A stretch of DNA of 64,000 nucleotides from Galeruca laticollis (lineage: Eukaryota > Arthropoda > Insecta > Coleoptera > Chrysomelidae), in NCBI GenBank assembly GCA_963921935.1, contig OY998175.1, forward strand, positions 224,580,517 through 224,644,516. Direction: 5' to 3'. The notes under the pieces are model-generated. The model worked only from the letters and a program-made list of their open reading frames with translations, searched no databases and was not told where the DNA came from. Shown here piece after piece: positions 1 through 10,340 of this stretch; the stretch's first letter is position 1, and each line of letters opens with the position of its first letter. The position numbers and the translations under genes were made by a program.

Positions 1-1
1 A

Positions 2-1209
2 TCTAATTCTGTAGCATCAGGCATAACAATTACCAACAGACAAAATTTATTTCTATTAGGTGCTCCTTTATTAAACGATTCCTTTCTGTCAGCTTTCAAT
101 GAAAAACTAACCTTTTTCAAAATCATGTCATCTCGTTTATCCTGGTTACCGACACATATTGCTTATTACCTTCTCAAGAATTGCCTAGGCATTCCAAAAT
201 TAACATATATCTTAAGATGTAGTCCGACCTGGTTACATAATGATATCTTAATCAATTTTGACAATACCATTCGTCATTCATTAGAGTCATTAATTAACAT
301 TAAATTAGAGGACCTTAATTGGAAACAAGCTTCACTACATGTTTCATATGGTGATTTAGGAATTCGCTCAATCGTTTCAGTAGCTCTTCCTTCTTTTTTG
401 TCATCATTAAATAGTTCAAAATATTTCATTAATTGCATTCTGCCTATATTTTTCCACACACAAGACCCTTAATTATTGGATGCAGAAAATATTTGGTCAT
501 TAAAGTCTAACAAAGTTGTACCCGATGAATATAAATCCTTTCAAAAATCCTGGGATATACCTTTATTGAACATTGAAAAAGAAAATCTGCTTCAGAAAGC
601 TATCAATTTACCAGACAAGGTTCGTTTGAATGCAGCATTTTCAAAGGAATCAGGAGCATGGTTGAACGTTATACCGTCAGCCCCATTAGGTACGAAACTT
701 TCCGTATTTCTATTGGTCTCCGTTTAGGTTGTCAAATTTGTGTAAAACATAGCTGTCGTTGCGGAGCTGATGTTGATGAATATGGTAGACACGGCCTAAG
801 CTGCAAATTAAGTGCCGGCCGTTTTTCACGTCATTCTGCAGTAAATGACCTAATCAAAAGAGTCCTGTCATCTGCAAAGATTCCCTGTTCGTTGGAACCG
901 TTAGGTACTTGCCGCGACGACGGTAAACGTTCAGATGGTATGATCCTCATTCCATGGCAACGCGGCAGACCAGTTATATGGGATTTCACTTGCACTGACA
1001 CTTGGGCTCCGACCCATGTCCGATCTACATCTACTTCCGCAAGCGCTGCAGCTTTACAAGGCGAAACTTTTAAAACCAATAAATACAAAAATTTTGAGAA
1101 CATTCACATTTTTATTCCTGTAGCAATTGAAACCTCTGGTGTTTTCGGTCATGAAGCTTTAAAATTCATTAAAGAAATAGGTAAAAAAATTATCAGTAGA
1201 AATCAATGA
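2..1209 (+). pseudogene. 3' end of a retroelement pol: reverse transcriptase C-terminus plus a cysteine/histidine and nuclease-like domain
   Basis: The reading frame is already open at the window edge and contains LLGAPL, LLKNCLGIPKLTYILR and a W-Q-A-S-L ... LGIR block (about 86-390). I recognise these as the C-terminal part of a reverse transcriptase from a retroelement family common in invertebrate genomes. Downstream (about 640-1160) come a G-A-W-L-N block, an IGLRLG motif, a C/H cluster (CQIC, CRCG, HGLSC, RH), then DG...IPW...IWDFT and DT. The spacing suggests a PD-(D/E)XK-like endonuclease, but that assignment is inference. It is broken: a TAA stop lies in frame at 470-472, and the frame shifts near 690-705, where the first frame ends in LGTKL and the second resumes at ETFRISIGL. 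The element extends left of the window. I am fairly sure it is a retroelement but unsure of the clade. Confidence 0.62.
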
Positions 1210-1908
1210 TTCAAGAGCAACTTTGTTCTTTATACAACAAATAAGTATTTCAATTCAAAGAGAAAACGCTTCATCTTTCTCGGTACGTTTACCCGTTCTA
1301 AGCCTCTAGAAGAACTTTTTATGAAACCTAATCATAAGAAATCTAATTCCTCTACCACTTTCAAACTTTATCATATTACCGACCCTAAAACATGTGATCT
1401 TTTCTATTTCCGAAGTTCTTATTTAATATCTTCATTCTCTTCTTCAGAATGTGTGCCTTCTAATAATACATGCGTTGACAATTTTATAAATTATGCCTCA
1501 GTGTACTAAAAAATATAGATAACCACCAGCCATATGAGAAAGTTCCTAACCTAGGGACGAAACGTCAGTGTGTTACGGTATTAAAATTCACTAAATCATT
1601 TTCTTATAATTAATTGAAATTCAAAATTCACATATTAACATTCACTAAATAATTTTCTTAAATCTAACTTAACTGGATTTATATCACAAATAATTGTAAA
1701 ATTAATGTATATTGGGTTGCTTACTTTTAGGATATTTATTTGCAAATCGCTTTATAAGTTGTTGGCGATTAGCTGGACAAACCTGATGGTTAAATTTTAT
1801 AGTCAGTTAGGTACTTAACTTTTCGGCTATCAATATAATTATCATTTAGGGTTTTAACTGGACGCTGAATAGCACGATAGAGGATTTTAATTTTCTAAAA
1901 TGAGGGTT
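1210..1908. other. AT-rich stretch, probable 3' untranslated tail and flank of the retroelement
   Basis: No recognisable coding sequence. An open stretch at 1321-1509 encodes 62 low-complexity residues with no motif I know. A short degenerate direct repeat (ATTCACTAAAT.ATTTTCTTA) occurs near 1588 and again near 1641. I see nothing else. Confidence 0.35.
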
Positions 1909-4900
1909 TCAACATCACATTGTGATAATGTTCTTCCTTTTTTTCCTCTTGTTTTCATCACATGCACATCTATAAATCCGCTTATGCCCAGCTTGTGGCT
2001 GTTAACTTTTTTGATGTTTCAACATAACTTCTCAGCGATGTTAAAGCGCTGCCTTTTTACATTAATGTGATGTTACTAGAACTTCCTCAGAAGGAAGTCT
2101 TTATAACGAACTAAAAACAACATTTCTGTTACATTCTGAAATGCCTTTTAACATCTTGTCGATGTTAATGCAATGTCTAAAAAATAACATCTTATCAATA
2201 ATTCAAATGCGACATTTCAAAAACAATACAGTGTATTCTCGTAGATAATGTATGGACATTACATAAACCTCTAAATAATATACCTCAAAACATTCTGGAT
2301 GACATCCTATAGATGTTTCTTTGCCTAATCAGCAAATACAGGGTGAACAACTAAGAACGCCGGCTGTCGGCCATATTTCAAAAAATAGTCAAATACCTTC
2401 AGGCAAATGACCCTGAAAAATCGCTAGAAAATATTATTGAGTTCCTAAAACATCTCCTATGGGGTGGGATGAACACTTAAAAACATAATACTGCGATTAT
2501 CTCCAAAAAAGACATACTAAACGTATCCTAGAAATACAATGTTTGAAATATTGATGAGATTATGAAAAAATGTAGTTAGGGACTTTTAGTCTTTATTGTT
2601 CAAGTAAGGAGTGGGGGAAGGTTCAACCCAAACAACAAATGTAACACTTTTTTTTTAATTGACATCCATGTTTTTGGCTTCATTTGAAAGAGTTTTTCCT
2701 TTTTAATAAGAAATGCTTAACAAAAATAACAAAATTGAACAATTTTGTCAACGCTTTAATAGAAGTCGACAATTTTCCCATTTTTCTCAGAAATTTCAAA
2801 TGTAATGCGTTTTTTAAATTCTGATGAAAAGGGGTCAAAAAAATATAAATCTATTCCAAGATATAAGATTTACAATATCAGATATAAAAATTTAAAACAT
2901 GCTTCAATTTACATTTGAAATTTCCGAGTGGATACAAAATTATCTAATTTTGTTATCAATCTTATTAAACAGAAAAACTTTTAAATGCAGCTAAAATCAT
3001 TAATATCGGTTGAAAAACGAAAAAGTTATACATTTGTTCATAAGTTTGAACCTTTCCCACCCATTATTCTTCAAATAATGGCAAAAAATCTCCTTAATTA
3101 AATTTATTCATAATCTCATCAAGATTCCAAAAATTGTATTTTCGGGACACCTTTAGTATGTTTTTTTTGGAGTATTATGTTTTCGAGTGTTCATTCCACC
3201 CCTAGCGGATATTTTAAAGGCTGCAAAATATTTTCCAGCAATTTTTCAGGATCCCTTACCTAAAGGTAATTTTTTTGAAAGTTGTACCATGATTCTTTTG
3301 TGAGATGTGGCCTACAGTCGTTCTTAGTTGTTCATCCTGTACATTTAAAATAAAATAGCAAAAAAGTAATAAAGGATTTAAAACGTTTATTCACTATTAA
3401 TGATCAGTACAGTAAATTTGAAAAAAACAGGTACAGAATTAGAAAAAAAATATCTTGTCCAGCAATCCAACCTAAAAAGAATAGAATTGTGTGAGCATAT
3501 TACATAACAAGTCTGGGAAGTGGGAACTATTGAACACATTCAGTGAAAGCAAGAAATAAAAAAGGGTATATTAATCCGTAGTTACCATAACGTAACATAC
3601 TTTGACACTGAATTAATAAAGTTTAACGGATACACATAGATTACAGCTAGTTTACAGAATTTATTAGGATAGTTTTTTAATTATATTAAAAAAAATTTTA
3701 CACCATAAAGATTTAATGTAACATTACGTTACATCAACAGAAATCCAATTTGATTAAAGAAAATTCTATCGTTTACTTACGGTTACTTTTTTCGAGTACC
3801 TCAACCATTCCATAACGTACACTTCAAAATCCTCATTTGTGGAATATTTGAAGGTGTTCTGAACAACAGCTAATAAAACAATTACTTTAGATCAAATTGT
3901 GCCCATGGAGACCTTTGATCGATCATCATAAACTACATCAAACTTGATTTTCAGCCAATTGACTGGGACCCATTTTCCATAAGATACATGCGGGGTTCTT
4001 CAAAGGAATAATAACATATTTTATTTCAAGAAGTGACTTTTCATGATTTACCTTCTATTCCATGCCTCACTCCATTTGGCAGGTAAATTCAGGTGTGCTA
4101 TGAAAATTCATACTTCTTTTCTGTATAAAATAATATACTATTCTCATCTTGTTATTTTCATCCTGGAACAAATTGTATATTTACATCGTGGAATTGTAAC
4201 TTAGTGAAAACTAAGCATTACTAATACACTGTATACAAAAAAAAACTACTTATGAAGAAGAGATATGAACACATTATCAAGTTAAATGAGTTTATAATTA
4301 ATTGTATCCAATTGAGTATCCAATAGCTGTGTTTCTACAATAATAAATAATTGAATGCTGTTTGTTGACTGGAGCATTCAGTATCATAAGTTACATATTC
4401 TCCAACTAGATTAATATTGGTACCATTGTAAAGGACAACTACAGCTTATTTATTGTATTCAGTGAATTTTCAAATGGAAATGAACTTTTTAACAGAAATT
4501 TCTGTTTTTGAAGTCTTAAACAGTCTCTAATTGTTCACAAGAATTGTTAGTAATAATGTTGAAATTTTCCAAACCTGCAAAACTATATTGATGGCTAAGA
4601 CTACTACTAAAAAATCTAGAACAAGAGGTACTTAAATCAATATTTTTTGTACTGTTTAATACAATGTTTTTATCAGACTATCTGAAATAGTTACTCCCCT
4701 TTCATTACATAATTACCATTTATTTGTCTTTTATTTTATTTGTGTAAGTAGCTTCTGAAACATCTTCAACGTTGAAAATATTTTCTTCTAGATTTAAATA
4801 TCTGCCAACATATGAGCATGTTTTATTTTTAACAATAATATCTACCCTATTGCAATATCAAGTTTTTTGTAGGGTATAATGCATATCTAGGATTTGAAAT

Positions 4901-5542
4901 ATTGTGAATCGTTTTAAAAATATACTTACTAGGTAATGTCAATGTATAATAGCCGATTAAAGTATTGAATGAGTATTAAGTTTTAATAATTATGATTTTG
5001 GATTTTGGATAACAATTTTTGTTCGTCCATTATAACAAGAAATATAACTAAGTATAGAAACTGTAGCTTAGTAGGAACTAACGAAAACGAAGACCACCTT
5101 ATTCAAGTACTACTTGCAAAATATGTGCTTCCTGCAAATAAAATATAACACATAACTGAAAACCATCCGCCATTTCATGCTTGTCATTTTTGTTTCCACA
5201 GATAACTACTGTATGTTTCGTTCATCAGTTCCTCTTCTGTTTTCTTCTTTTTTATGTTACTGTGATGTTTAATATGAGATATTACTGAGAGTTTATGAAC
5301 TACCGTCGTACAGACGTAATAAGTACGATGTTAATGAAAATTATTTCGAAATATGTGAAAGTAACTGCAACACATATGATCATCTTAGAAACATGTTAAT
5401 TTGTAATATTACAGTAACGTTCGGTATGTGACATTAGTAAGAAGTATACAAATTAACATCGTATGGATGTTTCCTATAGGGAGTTACGAAAAAGAAGTTC
5501 ATAGGATGTGTATGTAACTGCGAATTCAAGTATTACTGTGTA
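1909..5542 (+). mobile_element. Family A non-autonomous DNA transposon, copy A1 (5' segment)
   Basis: This matches, along its length, copies A2 (35780-39691, reverse), A3 (54355-62088) and A4 (57058-60847). It starts at TTCAACATCACATTGTG. The outer ~45 bp present in A2-A4, with the CCCACTATACAA terminus, are missing, so the left end is truncated. No open reading frame of note is present. The subterminal 400 bp are dense in AACATC and GATGTT words, often paired (near 2010, 2036, 2151 and 2166). The copy is interrupted by the foldback element at 5543 and resumes at 13233. Confidence 0.8.
2339..3339. repeat. Internal ~1 kb foldback module of family A
   Basis: Both ends read CAGGGTGAACAACTAAGAACG as inverted repeats (right end CAGGATGAACAACTAAGAACG), flanked by TA. 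The two halves, about 2339-2840 and 2850-3339, are imperfect reverse complements over most of their length. Examples are the ATGAACACT, GATTATGA and GGGTGGG blocks and their complements. The same module sits at the same place in A2, A3 and A4. It is probably an ancient miniature inverted-repeat insertion that became part of the family A progenitor. Confidence 0.75.
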
Positions 5543-5614
5543 GTAGATAGTGAGACACTTGACGCACGTTTTAGGAGGGGGGTGTGACGTCACAGGCCAC
5601 GCCCTCTGACGTAG

Positions 5615-5700
5615 CTGTCATCTGTCAAATGTGTCATCTGTCACATGTGTCATCTGTCAAATGAGTCATCTGTCAAATGTGTCAACAGTCATGTGTTCTG
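5615..5700 (+). repeat. 16-bp tandem repeat (TGTCATCTGTCAAATG) in the left arm
   Basis: About five degenerate copies of a TGTCATCTGTCA(A/C)ATG unit, followed by two longer GTGTTCTGTACCATATGTC units. The array is mirrored at about 13080-13160. Confidence 0.7.
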
Positions 5701-5877
5701 TACCATATGTCATACGTCAACAGTAATGTGTTCTGTACCATATGTCATAAGTGTCGTCTGTCAACCCCGCCATGTGTGCCAACTGTCAAATGTGTCGTAT
5801 GCCCCATCTGTTCTGTGCTCCATGATTTGTCTATGTGTCGTTTGTGCGTTCCGTCGTACGTGTCATCCGTCAAATCC

Positions 5878-6360
5878 TTGCCATCTATCGTCGTCGTCGT
5901 TATTCTACACTATCCAACAGGTGTCGGTAATACAGTTACCTTGTCCTGCCATCTATCGTCGTCGTCATTAATCTACATTATCCAACAGGTGTCGTATTGC
6001 AGTTTCCTTGTCCTGCCATCTATCGTCGTCGTCATTAATCTACATTATCCAACAGGTGTCGGTATTACAGTTACCTTGTCCTGCCATCTATCGTCGTCGT
6101 CATTAATCTACATTATCCAACAGGTGTCGGTATTGCAGTTACCTTGTCCTGCCATCTATTGTCGTCGTCATTGATCTACATTATCCAACAGGTGTCGGTA
6201 TTACAGTTACCTTGTCCTGCCATCTATCGTCGTCGTCGTAACCTACATTATCCGACAGCTGTCGGTAAAACAGTTACCTTGCCATCTATCGTCGTAAAAC
6301 TACATTATCCAATAGGTGTCGGTAATACAGTTACCTTGCCATCTATCGTAGTCATTGCCA
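5878..6360 (+). repeat. ~68-bp tandem array in the left arm
   Basis: About eight units starting at roughly 5880, 5949, 6016, 6084, 6152, 6220, 6284 and 6339. Each begins CCATCTATCGTCGTCGTC and includes CTACATTATCCAACAGGTG, TCGGTA and CAGTTACCTTG. The last units are shorter. Single diverged units recur near 7640 and 7850. Mirrored at 12415-12895. Tandem units inside the inverted arms are typical of foldback elements. Confidence 0.85.
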
Positions 6361-6519
6361 TAACGGCACTAACAACTACTTGTTATTCAGAGTGCCAAAA
6401 CGGCCGTGGGTGGCTGGGGTAGCGATGCTACTTTTCCCGTATACTGCGCATGTTTTCCGTTACATATAGGCCTAAAAAGACACGTTTCGACGATCTGCGC
6501 AAGTCCCAAAGGCATTTCC

Positions 6520-6790
6520 CCATATCTCTGTTATTATTTGTCGGATTGAAGTTTTTTAAACGGCAATATGATTTTTACAATATTATCGTATACAGAATGT
6601 ACAGAAAAAAGATGCCATTAGGGCACTAACGTATATCTTTGGTATTATTGGTCGGATTGAAGTCAAATAAACGTTATTATATTTGTTAGATTAATATCGT
6701 ATACAGGATGTGTAGAAGAGATGCCATTAGGGCACTAGCACATATCTCTGCTATTATTGGTCAGATTGAAGTCGATCAAACGCGCTGGAA
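6520..6790 (+). repeat. ~115-bp tandem units in the left arm
   Basis: Two and a half units containing ATTGGTCGGATTGAAGTC, a TATCGTATACAGGATGT word and ATGCCATTAGGGCACTA. Related words (TATCGTATGCAGGATGTA, AATAATAGCAGAG) occur in the central loop near 9130 and 9470. The units are mirrored at about 12000-12270. Confidence 0.65.
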
Positions 6791-8513
6791 GATGTACTTA
6801 TACCAATAACAGAACCAATTTCGTGACAACATAATGATTGTAAAGTTATGCGACTTAGAGGACTGCGATAGAAATTCTTAACTTGTTAAAAAAATAAATA
6901 TCTGGTTCTTTTAATAGTTATATACGTGGAAAGTTTGGCGAATTGGTTTCTGTAAAACACTGTGTTAAGGCTAAGCTGTCTTTCCCTCTTACTAACTAAC
7001 AACAAAGTAGAATTGACGGCCGTGAAACTCGATAGGCTACTTAAAGAAATACCAAATTTTCCGACAAACAACTTTTTTTTTAACTTTTGCATCCAAGAAG
7101 AGTACAAGGAAAGGTGCAACGTTATTGTAAACAACTATAAAACAGTTGGCAAAGATTTCCTCACATCTAATGCAAAGTTTAAAATATAGTCCTGGATTTA
7201 ACAAGAGCATTGGGAACCAAATTATAGATATGGTCAACAGCATTACCACATTGGAGTAAAAGTGAACAATATACGGTGGAGTGAAAAAGATAGGAGAAAA
7301 AATATTATTGAATTTTAAACAGCATGCCTTCGTACAAATAAGTCGTATATGTAAGAAAACCACATTACTTTGCTTTATAAGGGGCACTTTGTTATTATTA
7401 ATCAGATTAATGTTGAATAAACGGTATTATGTTAGGTACGTCACTACGACGATGTGTAGTCGTAAAATATTAGGGTGTGAAGGTATACAGGGTTGTGTAA
7501 AAGAAGCAAACTCCACGAGGATGAGTCAAGTCGGGGCATTCTCGTCTCTGTTTGATCAGCGTCCTGGTGTATGATTGGACTCGTTCTCTGGTTGGTTAGC
7601 GTCCTCGTGTCCGATTGGCCAAACTACACCACCAGATGTCTTGCCATCTGTTGTCGTCGTCGTCAATCTACATGGTCCACCACGTGTTCTTAATACAGTT
7701 AACCTTGTGTCTATCTAGCCGTGACGTCGATAACCTAACATAGCAAACCTACACGAAATCTTGTGTAGCGGAAGTAAACCCAAATTATTATCGGATTGGA
7801 CTCGTTCACTGGTTGGTTAGCGTCAGATGTCTACAATGCAGTTACGTTGCCAGCTATCATCTTGAACCTACATTATCCACCAGGTGTCGGTATTACAGTT
7901 TCCGTGTCTAGCTATCTATCGTCGTCAGCCTACATTATCCACCCAATATACAACTACTCTATTGGAAATTTCCATGTAGGAGGTTATACTCTTTTAGAAG
8001 ATTGTATAACTCTGCTACAAGATAGTAAAAATTGTACTTCCAGAATTCTCCGTTATATTTTGTGTCGATAGCAAAAATGTGGGCGAAGTTGTCAAAAAAA
8101 AGTCTGCATAACAGTTGCTGTCTTGTGTTTAACAATATGTTGCAATATGTTTATAGGTGTAACAACAATACAAGAAATCGACGCGAGGAAGAAGGTTATA
8201 AATTACATTCTCTCTGCATGCACCTTTAAGAAAGGAGAACAGAGACAATGTTCGAATTATACAAAAGTGTTACATTATAGCTGGAGTGACTTACTTGTCT
8301 AGAGCCATCACCCATTACCATAAACAATAAAAATCAAATATATATTTTCTAAGTGTTTACAACAACAATAGAGCAGTTCTTATTGCAGATGGTTATGTTA
8401 CAATACTTTATATATATTTTTGTAGTAACCCTTTGAGAAGTAGACATTTTTCATGGCATCCTTTTCCGCTAACACACCAACATAAGTATATTTGTTTTTA
8501 TTGTTTATTGTAA

Positions 8514-8903
8514 ATGCCGACACTTTATACACACCTGCTGGGTCTAGGTTTATATACTAGTTTTAACGATAACACATTTGCCAAAATCGCAAACTTGCAA
8601 TTTTACACAGGCGCATGGAAAAATGTAGACGTTCCATTTACCCAAGTGGAGGTGGAGAAGGTTAACGTTGTTAAAATGCAAGAAATTGCGGATAACATAA
8701 AATTTAGGGATTGTCATCGACTAGAAGAATTTGCAGAAGGTACAGAAGTGGTAATATCTGGAATTAAAGGAGTTATGCATAGAGGTAGAATCCGCTACAT
8801 ACTAAAACTAGACAATATAAATGTTTTGTACCTTTCAAATTACTGGTTGGAACAAGAATTAGAAGAAATAGACTTAGATTATAGGATAAAAAATAAAATT
8901 TGA
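8514..8903 (+). CDS. Orphan 129-residue protein of the foldback element
   Basis: Intact open frame starting MPTLYTHLLGLGLYTS and ending in an acidic/basic tail (LEQELEEIDLDYRIKNKI). I do not recognise it by name. The middle (EFAEGTEVVISGIKGV, then RIRYILKLD, then VLYLSNYW) has the β-strand/turn rhythm of small OB-fold-like proteins encoded by some invertebrate mobile elements and DNA viruses. That resemblance is an impression only. It has no signal peptide or membrane segment. It lies just inside the left arm of the foldback element. A decayed inverted copy lies in the other half (9880-10090), so the gene was once part of both arms. An intact frame beside a broken twin suggests recent or maintained coding capacity on one side. 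Confidence 0.5.
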   Translation: MPTLYTHLLGLGLYTSFNDNTFAKIANLQFYTGAWKNVDVPFTQVEVEKVNVVKMQEIADNIKFRDCHRLEEFAEGTEVVISGIKGVMHRGRIRYILKLDNINVLYLSNYWLEQELEEIDLDYRIKNKI

Positions 8904-9232
8904 CGTGTTAAAACACACACCCAACAGAAACAAAGAAAGAGTTGTATTTTGTGTATAAATTTTGTTAAACATTTATAAACATTTTAATAAATCTTTTAAA
9001 GGCATCGTTGTTTTACAAATTTTCCCACCTTTACTCTTTAGTAGCAGAGTTCCCTTACGACATCTTTAGGTCGACACCCTGTATATTGATTGAACGTCAT
9101 AATGACGTATTGTTTTCGTTATCAAACCAATAATAGCAGAGTGTCTTTTTTTACATCTTTATGTCGACACACTGTATATTGACCATTCGATGTATTGACC
9201 TTTTGTTTTTTTCGATAAAAATGCATCTTATT

Positions 9233-9234
<2 letters not shown>

Positions 9235-9292
<58 letters not shown>
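9235..9292. repeat. (TA)n microsatellite in the foldback loop
   Basis: About 29 uninterrupted TA units between ATTGG and GATACATATG. Confidence 0.97.
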
Positions 9293-9294
<2 letters not shown>

Positions 9295-9505
9295 TACATA
9301 TGATAAATTTTTTATAGAAAATTAAATACATATTTGTGCCTCATTATTGTCGTATACAGGATGTGTAAAAACTTTAGTGTAAAATGAGGAATACACTATT
9401 TAAAATGAAATTAAAAAATTGTAAAACGCAATTCGAATAAACGCCATTATGTTTGTTAAATTATTATCGTATGCAGGATGTACGTCAAGGTAACCAAAGC
9501 GAAAA

Positions 9506-9765
9506 GTCTTACGCAATAGATAAAACTATGTATACAGATAATTAATCAATGTAATTGCATATAAAAATGAGTCCGGTTGATGCAATCATATTAAGAGTCT
9601 TACGTAATAGATTAAGTATGTATGCAAATCGCAATTGATAAAATTATGTATGCAGATAATTATTATTTAGTGTAATTGCATATAAAATAAGTCCGGTTGA
9701 TGCAATCATATTGAGAGTCTTACGTAATAGATAAATTATGTATGCAAATCACAATAGATCAATTT
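9506..9765. repeat. Tandem repeat of ~90-120 bp in the central loop
   Basis: Two and a half units. Each begins AGTCTTACG(C/T)AATAGAT and contains GTAATTGCATATAAAA and GTCCGGTTGATGCAATCAT. Unit starts are near 9506, 9596 and 9715. I see no match elsewhere in the window. Confidence 0.75.
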
Positions 9766-9879
9766 ATTCTTTAACATCTAGACAGAACAGAAGTTTTTAT
9801 TGGGATATTAATACAGGTTTAACAAAACGTATACACAAAATACAACTCTTTCTTTTGTTTCTGACGAGTGTGTATTTTA

Positions 9880-10090
9880 CCACGTCAATTTTTATTTTAA
9901 TCCTTCAATCTTTGTCTATTTCTTCTAATTCTCGTTCTAACTAGTAATTCGAAAGGTAAAAAACATTTATATATTGTGTAGTTTTAATTTGTACTGGATT
10001 CTACCTCTACGCATAACTTCTTTAATTCCAAATATTACCACTTCTGTATCTCCAACCTTAATATAGCATTTTTGAGAGGTTCGAACATTT
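9880..10090 (-). pseudogene. Decayed inverted copy of the 129-residue orphan gene
   Basis: On the minus strand the bases matching TEVVI.GIK.VM.RGRI.Y.LKL align with the C-terminal half of the 8514-8903 gene. After LHNI the frame meets a stop and shifts by one base, and the N-terminal half is missing. Similarity continues past the stop codon for about 60 bp, to the GAGTTGTATTTTGTGTATA word (8940-8958 on the left, about 9826-9845 on the right). Confidence 0.75.
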
Positions 10091-10340
10091 TTCTCCTTAT
10101 TACTCGATCTCTATATAATTAATAGGTAAGCAGTCTTATGCCAACTGTTTTATTATTATTATTTACAATTACGCTACAATTCTCCCGATACATCCCATCT
10201 TACTCTGTTACACAAAATTATAAATATTTTCTATCTTAGCGAATGTGTTGTCTTAGGTAAGACGTAATACGATTTGTAGTAAATGTTAAAAAAACGTTTC
10301 TTTTTCTGTAGGCAAACATATAATCTCCATACATTTATTA

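Larger units (their letters stand above)
5543..8410 (+). repeat. Left arm of the foldback element
   Basis: 2.87 kb, the reverse complement of 10341-13232 with scattered substitutions and few indels. Modules from outside in: a G-rich terminal block with the TGACGTCA palindrome, 16-bp TGTCATCTGTCAAATG tandem repeats, a 68-bp tandem array, ~115-bp tandem units, then unique sequence. Open reading frames here (for example 7037-7387 minus and 7796-8071 plus) are mirrored in the other arm. They have no recognisable domain, so I do not call them genes. Confidence 0.88.

Noticed and set aside
5878..6360. CRISPR-like array
   Set aside because: The 68-bp units are contiguous tandem repeats with no unique spacers, and the context is an arthropod transposon.
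6886..8229. Open frames in the foldback arms (for example 7037-7387 and 7796-8071) as genes
   Set aside because: They occur mirrored in the other arm, have no domain and AT-rich composition, and several run across tandem repeats.
9122..9331. Minus-strand frame through the TA microsatellite
   Set aside because: The repeated Tyr-Ile translation comes from (TA)n only. The same holds for 47062-47326.
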